Shown here one piece after another: positions 1-5,101 of a DNA stretch of 5,522 nucleotides. Positions within the stretch are counted from its first letter, which is position 1; each line of letters opens with the position of its first letter. The stretch is from assembly GCA_024644145.1 (NCBI GenBank), contig JAHELO010000140.1:1-5522 (forward strand), read 5' to 3'. The DNA comes from Christiangramia sp. GTDB taxonomy: Bacteria > Bacteroidota > Bacteroidia > Flavobacteriales > Flavobacteriaceae. Under the pieces are notes generated by a model. The model searched no databases. It was not told the DNA's origin and worked only from the letters and a program-made list of their open reading frames with translations. The position numbers and the translations under genes are program-made.

Positions 1-33
1 TGTTAGGAAGAAATTGAAATAATTAGAAATATA

Positions 34-72
34 GCAATCCCCGGATTATTCCCTTCATTAAACCGGGGATTA
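34..72 (-). terminator. Stem-loop downstream of the lipoprotein gene, probable terminator
   Basis: A perfect 9-bp inverted repeat, AATCCCCGG (36-44) and CCGGGGATT (63-71), encloses an 18-nt loop. On the minus strand it begins 13 bases after the lipoprotein stop codon, which suits a transcript-ending hairpin. The sequence after it (GCTATATTTCT) is T-rich but has no clean T-run, so termination may be imperfect. The hairpin could instead protect the mRNA 3' end, or serve a converging gene outside the window. Bases 1-33 hold nothing else I recognise. Confidence 0.6.
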
Positions 73-84
73 CCCCCAAAACTA

Positions 85-789
85 CTACGATACTGGTGAA
101 TGAATAGCAGCCTGAATCTCAGAACACTCACCTATTTCATCTGGAATTTCAGTGAATGGAGGGATGGCAAACGGGTCGTCACAACCACCATCAAATGTAT
201 TTATCTGTACGTTGACCAATCCCGGGATCGCCGGGCCATGACTCCTCAATAATAAATGAACTTCTGAACTAAAAGTTTTCCCTTGCTGTAATCCTCCTGC
301 ATCAGGAAAACCAAAAAGATCGTTAATACTGGTAGAGTCATCCCCAACTCTTAGATAGCCGGAGAAATTCCCTTTGCCATTTTTACCCACTACATGACCA
401 GCTGCATACATCATATCGGGCTGGGTTGATGCTGCATTTGAAAAATCAAGATCGCGACAGTAATTGGGTATTGTACAGGCTTCTGGATTATTCCAAATTA
501 ACCACCATAGGGTATATGTATAGCCCGGCGTAAGACCAGTTGTCTTAAAGTTAACCAATAACCCATCTTCCTTTCTGGTTAATTCTGATTCTCCTACTTT
601 AACAAACCCATTGATAGGGTCCACAATATTGGCAACAGAGACAATCTGGGGGGTAAATTTACTGCTAACTGGAACTTCAAAGACCCCAGTTTCTTCACTA
701 TTATTCTCACCAACTATAACAGGATCAGGCTCACAGGAAACTGATATCCATGCCAGTAAAAACAAGACTATAATTGCTAGATTTTTCAT
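85..789 (-). CDS. Uncharacterised secreted lipoprotein (234 aa)
   Basis: The product is a predicted lipoprotein of unknown function. The chosen ATG (787-789) gives a short lysine-containing N-terminus, a hydrophobic core (AIIVLFLLAWI) and the lipobox-like SVSC, with the lipidated cysteine at residue 19. The mature start CEPDP is acidic, which in Bacteroidota can favour outer-membrane or surface display; this is inference. The open frame continues 37 codons upstream, but that extension would bury the signal peptide, so I rejected it. The mature part is beta-rich in character, with segments such as TGLTPGYTYTLWWLIWNNPEAC (about 84-105), GHVVGKNGKG (131-140) and LLRSHGPAIPG (180-190). It has four further cysteines (105, 111, 203, 222) that could form two disulfides in the periplasm or outside, and histidines at 132, 178, 184 and 230. 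I recall similar stretches only from uncharacterised proteins and cannot name a domain. The gene lies downstream of the AraC-type regulator on the same strand after a 309-base gap, so it is probably separately transcribed or attenuated. Confidence 0.85.
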   Translation of the reverse strand: MKNLAIIVLFLLAWISVSCEPDPVIVGENNSEETGVFEVPVSSKFTPQIVSVANIVDPINGFVKVGESELTRKEDGLLVNFKTTGLTPGYTYTLWWLIWNNPEACTIPNYCRDLDFSNAASTQPDMMYAAGHVVGKNGKGNFSGYLRVGDDSTSINDLFGFPDAGGLQQGKTFSSEVHLLLRSHGPAIPGLVNVQINTFDGGCDDPFAIPPFTEIPDEIGECSEIQAAIHSPVS

Positions 790-946
790 TGCTTTATTCT
801 TAAAAATTAATGATTCAATTATTAACCACTTCATGAAGAATGAGCAAAAAGGATTATTTGAACAGGAAGATAAAGGGCATCGAACGCCATCAAGAAACAA
901 TAATATTGTTCTAGACTTGTAAAAGATAAAAATGGCTTATGGTTCT

Positions 947-1001
947 TACAGGTTCGTTGTTTAGGCAGATCACTGCCTTTCTGAAGGGATAAAAACCTGT
1001 A
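947..1001 (-). repeat. Nested inverted repeat in the lipoprotein leader (possible attenuator or terminator)
   Basis: Outer arms TACAGGTT and AACCTGTA (947-954 and 994-1001) are perfectly complementary over 8 bp. Between them sits a second perfect hairpin, GGCAG-ATCA-CTGCC (964-977). As minus-strand RNA this would give a long stem with an inner 5-bp, 4-nt-loop hairpin, followed about 15 bases later by a T-rich stretch (CATTTTTATCTTTT). It lies about 100 bases after the regulator stop and about 160 bases before the lipoprotein ATG. It could be a leaky terminator for the regulator, a leader attenuator for the lipoprotein, or chance. Confidence 0.4.
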
Positions 1002-1004
1002 TAA

Positions 1005-1014
1005 TGTAATTACA
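1005..1014. promoter_or_regulatory. Perfect 10-bp palindrome TGTAATTACA
   Basis: TGTAATTACA is a perfect palindrome immediately beside the outer arm of the nested inverted repeat and upstream of the lipoprotein gene. It could be a protein-binding site, but a 10-bp AT-rich palindrome is also expected by chance in DNA of this composition. Confidence 0.2.
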
Positions 1015-1098
1015 ATGTGAAGGTAGGTGATAAATGTATTTTCGTCTATAACAAAAAGTTCAAAGATTTGTACAAAATGACCAGGTATAATTTTGGAA

Positions 1099-2205
1099 TT
1101 AAGCTTTTTCTCCAATAAATTCCTGAGGCCTCAGACCAAATTTCGTTTGAAAACATTTTGTAAAATACGATGGACTATTAAACCCGCATTCAAAGGCGGT
1201 TTGAGTTACATTGAAGTTATTATTCTTAAGCATGTTTTTTGCCTTATATAATCTATAGGTTCGCAGTATTCTATTAGGTGAAATCCCTATTGTTTCTATA
1301 CATCTTCGGTATAATTGAGATTTGCTCATGGATAAGGCCCTAAAACAATCTTCGATCTCGAAGGAAGCATTCTGCCAATTCTTCTCCAGAACTTTAATAA
1401 GTTGTGCTATAAAATCTTCCTCAGCATTGGTCAGACTTGAAACGAGCTCTTCCTTCAATAAAGAATTATGATTAGAACCTTCCAGCAGCTTTTTAACCGT
1501 ATGTGACACCAATATCTTATTCTTCTTACCAGAGTAGCTTAAAAATCTTCCAAATCTTAAAGTGGAACCGAATAATTCCTCGCCAGTTTCTACCGGTTGA
1601 CCAGCATGGATAACTATTTCGATTTCCAGATCTTTATACTCCGGCCCTAAGACAGGTTGAATTTCCAGAGATACAAGAAGAGCCTGAATGGCTGAAGTGA
1701 AGGTAGCTATAATTTCTTCTCCTATTTCCTCTGAAGCAACTCCCTGATTCTTCTCTATCAGTTTTCTAATAAACCTGCTCGCCTTATTATATAAATATTC
1801 AGCTTTCGTTCTTCCCAATTGAGCCTCAAGTAAAATGTAATCTTTTAACTGGACCATCAGGATGACCCTAAAAGCGGGATCATTAAAAACTTTGATTTTC
1901 TGATCAATAATATAGTCTACAACCTCCGGATCGTGAATGCGACCCAAAAATGCTTTTATTACTCTTCGGTCCACTTCTATGATCTCATCTGGCAGTTGTT
2001 CGTGGGATTTTTTATGCAAGGCGTAAACAGCCTCCTTATTAGGTGCCTCGATCAAGCAATAGGCATTACCCCTAGGTTCATCAATCCAATAGGTTAAACA
2101 TTTACAATTAAATTCATGCTGAATATCAAGGTCTCTTTGATGGGCCATAGCCACGATTTCAGGAGTAATATCCTGCCCTATGTGAAGATCCATAAATACC
2201 GGCAT
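1099..2205 (-). CDS. AraC-type regulator with DUF4242 and degenerate cyclase domains (368 aa)
   Basis: This is a cytoplasmic three-domain protein, probably a transcription regulator. Residues 1-85 match DUF4242, the SCO4226-like (nickel-binding, ferredoxin-like) family: MPVFMDLH at the start, CKCLTYWIDEPRG (34-46), AYCLIEAP (48-55) and a closing DEIIEVD (73-79). The start is therefore at the ATG giving MPVFMD, not the later Met5. After a linker (FLGRIHDPE, FNDPAFR), residues 112-243 match the class III adenylate/guanylate-cyclase homology fold: ILMVQLKDYILLEAQLG (115-131), GEEIIATFTSA (162-172), IHAGQPVE (199-206), LFGSTLRFG (211-219) and ILVSHTVKKLL (231-241). By my alignment the two metal-binding Asp positions are Gln119 and Glu163, so catalysis is doubtful and a sensory role more likely. 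Residues about 265-365 are a typical AraC DNA-binding domain with two helix-turn-helix units and the ending FNSPSYFTKCFQTKFGLRPQEF. There is no signal peptide or membrane segment. Target genes are unknown; inverted repeats at its own 5' end suggest autoregulation. Confidence 0.9.
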   Translation of the reverse strand: MPVFMDLHIGQDITPEIVAMAHQRDLDIQHEFNCKCLTYWIDEPRGNAYCLIEAPNKEAVYALHKKSHEQLPDEIIEVDRRVIKAFLGRIHDPEVVDYIIDQKIKVFNDPAFRVILMVQLKDYILLEAQLGRTKAEYLYNKASRFIRKLIEKNQGVASEEIGEEIIATFTSAIQALLVSLEIQPVLGPEYKDLEIEIVIHAGQPVETGEELFGSTLRFGRFLSYSGKKNKILVSHTVKKLLEGSNHNSLLKEELVSSLTNAEEDFIAQLIKVLEKNWQNASFEIEDCFRALSMSKSQLYRRCIETIGISPNRILRTYRLYKAKNMLKNNNFNVTQTAFECGFNSPSYFTKCFQTKFGLRPQEFIGEKA

Positions 2206-2225
2206 AACTTATAGTTTAATAAGTT
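2206..2225. promoter_or_regulatory. 7-bp inverted repeat abutting the regulator start codon
   Basis: AACTTAT (2206-2212) and ATAAGTT (2219-2225) are perfectly complementary around a 6-base spacer. The repeat ends exactly one base before the regulator ATG (2203-2205). It could be an operator for autoregulation, or an RNA hairpin covering the ribosome landing site. No Shine-Dalgarno sequence is present. It is AT-rich, so chance is possible. Confidence 0.35.
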
Positions 2226-2262
2226 GATCCTTTACATCTATCCGGTAGGGCGGAAAGGTTCG

Positions 2263-2294
2263 TAAAATTAGAAAATAAGTACACGTCCCTCAAT
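2263..2294 (-). promoter_or_regulatory. Candidate Bacteroidota-type promoter for the regulator gene
   Basis: On the minus strand ATTG (2294-2291) is followed after 20 bases by TAATTTTA (2270-2263). These are partial matches to the Bacteroidota -33 TTTG and -7 TAnnTTTG elements at a plausible spacing. Transcription would begin near 2256, leaving about 50 bases of leader. The -33 element lies inside the AGGG/CCCT repeat cluster, which would let a bound protein control it. The match is imperfect and the call tentative. Confidence 0.3.
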
Positions 2295-2307
2295 AGGGGA
2301 TAACCCT
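2287..2307. repeat. Alternating CCCT/AGGG/CCCT cluster, operator-like or competing hairpins
   Basis: CCCT (2287-2290), AGGG (2295-2298) and CCCT (2304-2307) are spaced 4 and 5 bases apart. The central arm can therefore pair with either neighbour. The cluster overlaps the candidate -33 element of the regulator promoter. It stands out as a GC-rich patch in AT-rich DNA. It may be a binding site; no known motif is recognised. Confidence 0.3.
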
Positions 2308-2423
2308 GTTAATTAAGATTATGAAAGCTGCAGAATTGAGTAGGTTTCAGCATTGGTCTCGTGATATATGTTAGATTCCAATACTTAATGCTTGAAAAGC
2401 GTCCACTTTAATATAAACACTAA

Positions 2424-2460
2424 AAAATCCTGAGAAAATTACTAAACTGTTCTCTTCTCA
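2424..2460 (-). terminator. Weak terminator-like hairpin at the end of the P450 frame
   Basis: On the minus strand TGAGAA (2460-2455), in the last codons of the P450 frame, can pair with TTCTCA (2436-2431) after the stop codon. GG and then a run of six T (within 2427-2422) follow. The stem is only 6 bp with an 18-base loop, so it is a weak candidate, but no better terminator is seen between the P450 and the regulator gene. Confidence 0.3.
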
Positions 2461-3779
2461 AACTTTAAAAACGCATTCTTAGGCTTTAAAGTAATCAAAG
2501 GTTTGATTTCTATCTCTCCTGAAACCGGCAAGATCTTATATCGATTTACGATTTCAGAAACTGCAAGGATCATTTCGAACATTGCAAAGTTATTGCCTAT
2601 GCACTTCCTGGGACCAGCGCCAAAAGGAAAATACTGAGACGAATATTTTCGTCCTCCCTCTGCAAATCGTTCCGGCATAAATGCATCCGGGTTTTCCCAT
2701 AAATCGGGATGTCTGTGCACCTCGTAGAGGGAAAACAGAAGATTGGAGCCAGGGCTAAAATATTTACCCTCGAATTCATCTGGCTCCACATTCACCCTGT
2801 CTATAAAATATGCGGGGGGAAATAAGCGCATCGACTCCTCGATCACCTGTTGAGTCAATTTCGCTCCAGTTACGAAACTCATTAGATCCAGACCCTTATT
2901 TTGTAGATCCCTCACTTCACTGGAAATTTTTTCCTGCCAGTTTGGGTTATGCGCGAGTAATTGAGCGGTAAAGGTTAAGGAATTGGAAGTGGTTTCGTGA
3001 CCAGCAGTAAAAAGAATCAGGATTTCATCAATGAGCTGCTCCTCATCCATATACTTTCCATCCTCATATTTCGCTTCCAAAAGCATATCCAGAAGATCGT
3101 CATACCGTTTATTGGAAGCTCTCCTTTCATTAACCATTTTCTTTAAAATGGCTCTGGCCTCAGCAGTTAGCCTGAGATAACTTTCTATTTTCCCACTTGC
3201 CCTGAACCACCATCCCAGGTATGGCTGCCGAAGTTCTTTCACCAGCATTTTTTGAGTTTCTTCGGTAATAAACTGAAGCCTGCTGATCTCCTCCTGGTTC
3301 GCCACACTGCTAAAAAGTGATTTCACTACTGTTTGAAAAGCCAGATCATTAAATACAGGGAAAACATCTATTACGGCTTCTGGATCAATTCGGGTATACT
3401 CGGTGAGTATGGCTCCTTTTATCGACTCCAGTAAATTGGCTAGCTTCTTTTTATGAAATGCCGGCTGTATAAGTTTTCGTTGCTTTTTCCAGTGTTCACC
3501 TTCTGAAGTTAACAGACCTTCTCCAACATATTTTACAAGGTCTTTCGTTTGGATCTCAGACTTCACGTAGTTTTTCTGATTCTTTTGCAGAACATATTCT
3601 ACCAAACCGGCGTCCCTGGAGAATATGACAGATTTATTGAAACCTATATTTAACCTGAAAGTATCTCCTTTTTCCTAGAAATTTTTGTGATGAAAAGGAA
3701 GCGGATTTTTAAGGATATTCGCAGAATGCCTTAAAAACCGGAACAGGGAAACTTCGGGTATATTTTGTTTCTTATTCAA
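2442..3779 (-). pseudogene. Cytochrome P450, disrupted by an in-frame TAG at codon 35
   Basis: P450s are heme-thiolate monooxygenases; the substrate of this one cannot be told. In one continuous frame from a TTG at 3779 to the TAG at 2442 the coding sequence spans 445 codons, a usual length for soluble bacterial P450s. Numbering from 3779, it shows WKKQR of helix C (97-101), the I-helix AGHETT (259-264), the K-helix ExxR as EESMR (314-318), PERF (369-372) and the heme loop FPFGAGPRKCIG with its cysteine ligand at 393 (codon 2601-2603). The frame is interrupted once, by TAG at 3675-3677. Family-like sequence lies on both sides: NPLPFHHKNF before it and EKGDTFRLNIGF after it. A start at the TTG at 3605 opens a 387-residue product, but that lacks about 58 N-terminal residues of clear P450 sequence and begins in mid-domain. 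No in-frame ATG precedes the stop except one followed four codons later by TGA. No ferredoxin or reductase gene is adjacent. A sequencing error remains possible because everything else is intact. Confidence 0.85.
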
Positions 3780-3793
3780 ATTTCAATTTTCTC

Positions 3794-3816
3794 TCATGCT
3801 GAGCGCAGCCGAAGCA
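3794..3816 (+). repeat. Short dispersed intergenic repeat of the TGAGCGCAG type
   Basis: The stretch ends in TGCTGAGCGCAGCCGAAGCA, with complementary termini TGCT (3797-3800) and AGCA (3813-3816). I recall this pattern (TCAT, four bases, GAGCGCAG, CGA, then the complement of the four bases) as an abundant intergenic repeat in Bacteroidota and other genomes. The assignment is from memory and from the matching terminal complementarity. It lies directly upstream of the P450 frame and contributes an in-frame ATG on the minus strand. Confidence 0.5.
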
Positions 3817-3872
3817 AGATTAGCTGATTTTATCAGGTATTTTGTTATAAAGAGTGGCATTTCTGCGCTCAG
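3799..3872. repeat. Inverted pair of repeat cores, 10-bp perfect arms
   Basis: CTGAGCGCAG (3799-3808) recurs inverted as CTGCGCTCAG (3863-3872), separated by 54 bases. That spacer contains a smaller hairpin, CTGAT-TTT-ATCAG (3824-3836). The second copy lacks the flanking TCAT and CGAAG parts, so it is a fragment or diverged copy. The pair could form a branched RNA or cruciform between ruvB and the P450, and may serve as a transcription boundary after ruvB. Confidence 0.45.
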
Positions 3873-3942
3873 GCTAACATTTTCAGATTTCCAGTACGGG
3901 AGGCTTCAACTGCCCTCAGCCCGACAATCCTTTGGTGATTAA

Positions 3943-4965
3943 TTAAAATAAGCCTCCCTGGGTACTGCCTTTAATTCGACCCAGATGCTTATAAGCATGC
4001 TCTGTGACCTCTCGTCCTCGAGGAGTTCTGTATATAAAACCCTGCTGAATCAAGAATGGTTCATATACCTCTTCAATAGTTTCAGCACTTTCACTAACCG
4101 CAGTGGCCAGGGTAGTGATTCCTACCGGCCCGCCTTTAAATTTATCTATAATAGTCTCCAAAATCTTATTATCCATTTCGTCGAGGCCATGTGCATCTAC
4201 ATTTAAGGCCTTAAGACCAAACTTAGCAATCTCGATATCTATCTTTCCATTCCCTTTTATCTGGGCAAAATCACGCACCCTTCTAAGTAATGCATTCGCA
4301 ATTCGTGGTGTTCCCCTGCTCCTGCCAGCGATCTCTATTGCGGCTTCCTGGGAAATAGGAACATTGAGAATATCTGAACTTCGCTCAACGATCCCTGAAA
4401 GTAATTCTGTTGAATAATACTGGAGTCTACTGGAGATGCCAAATCTTGCACGCATAGGTGCAGTTAGAAGACCAGATCTGGTAGTGGCACCTATAAGCGT
4501 AAAAGGATTCAGGTTGATCTGCACCGTTCTGGCATTTGGTCCCGTTTCGATCATAATATCTATCCGGTAATCTTCCATAGCAGAATACAGATATTCCTCA
4601 ACTATTGGGCTTAACCTGTGAATCTCATCTATGAAAAGAATATCCCTTTCATCCAGGTTGGTCAGTAAACCTGCAAGATCCCCTGGTTTATCCAGTACAG
4701 GACCAGAGGTGATCTTGATTCCTACATTTAGTTCATTGGCAAGGATATGTGCCAGTGTAGTTTTTCCTAATCCCGGAGGGCCATGAAAAAGCGTATGATC
4801 TAAAGCTTCTCCTCTAAGATTGGCCGCCTGAACGAATATCTGAAGATTTTCCAGCACCTGTTCCTGGCCTGCAAAATCATCAAAACTGAGCGGTCTCAAC
4901 GCTCTTTCTATATCAAATTCTTCCGCGGAAAAGTTCTCCCCGCTTGCATCAAGATTTTCGTTCAT
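3943..4965 (-). CDS. ruvB: Holliday junction branch-migration ATPase RuvB (340 aa)
   Basis: RuvB is the hexameric AAA+ motor that, with RuvA and RuvC, drives branch migration and resolution of Holliday junctions in recombinational repair. The whole length matches the family. Numbered from the chosen start MNENLD, it has [13 protein letters not shown] near the N-terminus, Walker [10 protein letters not shown] (62-70), Walker B LFIDEIH (110-116), sensor 1 GATTRSG (159-165), the arginine-finger segment APMRARFG (169-176) and sensor 2 RGTPRIAN (217-224). The C-terminal winged-helix DNA-binding domain includes [10 protein letters not shown] and ends in [10 protein letters not shown]. The open frame reaches an ATG at 5019, but its extra residues ([10 protein letters not shown]...) are not family-like. 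They would also begin almost at the predicted transcription start, so I use the ATG at 4965; the adjacent ATG at 4968 is equally possible. It is separated from ctaD by a terminator and has its own likely promoter. No ruvA or ruvC is in the window, as is common. Confidence 0.97.
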   Translation of the reverse strand: MNENLDASGENFSAEEFDIERALRPLSFDDFAGQEQVLENLQIFVQAANLRGEALDHTLFHGPPGLGKTTLAHILANELNVGIKITSGPVLDKPGDLAGLLTNLDERDILFIDEIHRLSPIVEEYLYSAMEDYRIDIMIETGPNARTVQINLNPFTLIGATTRSGLLTAPMRARFGISSRLQYYSTELLSGIVERSSDILNVPISQEAAIEIAGRSRGTPRIANALLRRVRDFAQIKGNGKIDIEIAKFGLKALNVDAHGLDEMDNKILETIIDKFKGGPVGITTLATAVSESAETIEEVYEPFLIQQGFIYRTPRGREVTEHAYKHLGRIKGSTQGGLF

Positions 4966-5030
4966 CATAAGATCTGTTATCCGGATTAAGATAGGAAAAA
5001 TGAAAAAGATTAGCTTCAAAATTCCAAAAT

Positions 5031-5038
5031 CAAAGATA
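5031..5038 (-). promoter_or_regulatory. Probable ruvB promoter -7 box (TATCTTTG)
   Basis: On the minus strand TATCTTTG matches the Bacteroidota -7 consensus TAnnTTTG exactly. It sits directly behind the ctaD terminator and about 65 bases before the ruvB ATG. The -33 TTTG is not evident at the usual spacing, because that position falls in the terminator stem. Transcription would begin near 5025, which supports the start at 4965 rather than 5019. Confidence 0.5.
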
Positions 5039-5041
5039 ATT

Positions 5042-5074
5042 AAAAAAGCCTCTTCCGGTTTGGAAAAGGCTTTT
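5042..5074 (-). terminator. Intrinsic terminator of the ctaD transcript
   Basis: Arms AAAAGCCT (5044-5051) and AGGCTTTT (5067-5074) pair perfectly. After one C/A mismatch the stem continues with TTCC (5053-5056) and GGAA (5062-5065) around a 5-base loop. On the minus strand the stem runs into six T (5047-5042), 28 bases after the ctaD stop codon. The symmetrical A/T tails mean it might also stop plus-strand transcription. Confidence 0.85.
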
Positions 5075-5101
5075 CAAATATCTTATATGTAAAGGTCTTG
5101 C

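Larger units (their letters stand above)
790..1098. other. 309-base intergenic leader between regulator and lipoprotein gene
   Basis: No convincing gene is present; the open frames crossing it have low-complexity or implausible products. On the minus strand it is the region after the regulator stop and before the lipoprotein ATG. It contains a TGTAATTACA palindrome (1005-1014), a nested inverted repeat (947-1001) and several AT-rich stretches. Candidate promoter boxes such as TATCTTTT (about 924-931 on the minus strand) match the Bacteroidota -7 consensus TAnnTTTG only partly and lack a -33 TTTG at the right spacing, so I do not call a promoter. No Shine-Dalgarno sequence is visible before the lipoprotein ATG, which is normal for the phylum. 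Confidence 0.6.

Noticed and set aside
790..900. 37-codon N-terminal extension of the lipoprotein from an ATG at 900
   Set aside because: It would place the clear lipoprotein signal peptide in the interior of the protein, and its sequence looks non-coding. The ATG at 789 gives a normal signal peptide.
611..922. Plus-strand open frame of 103 codons opposite the lipoprotein gene
   Set aside because: It is antisense to a gene with a strong signal peptide and conserved-looking blocks, and the translation has no recognisable features.
831..1115. Minus-strand open frame of 94 codons across the leader
   Set aside because: It overlaps the end of the regulator in another frame, its product resembles no family, and it covers structured non-coding DNA.
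2597..2791. Minus-strand open frame of 64 codons inside the P450
   Set aside because: It is an out-of-frame shadow of the region encoding the P450 heme loop.
2442..3605. P450 as a complete 387-residue gene starting at TTG 3605
   Set aside because: P450 sequence clearly continues upstream in the same frame up to and beyond the TAG at 3675-3677, so this start is in mid-domain.
3900..3942. Possible hairpin after the ruvB stop (CGGG with CCCG)
   Set aside because: The pairing is short, needs a bulge, and has no following T-run, so it does not support a terminator call.
3985..4417. Two plus-strand open frames opposite ruvB
   Set aside because: Both are antisense to a highly conserved housekeeping gene and have implausible products.
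4979..4986. Palindrome ATCCGGAT in the ruvB leader
   Set aside because: It is only 8 bp, with no extension and no partner site. Chance is the simplest explanation.
4966..5019. 18-residue N-terminal extension of RuvB from an ATG at 5019
   Set aside because: The hydrophobic residues are not found in RuvB, and the likely transcription start is only a few bases upstream.
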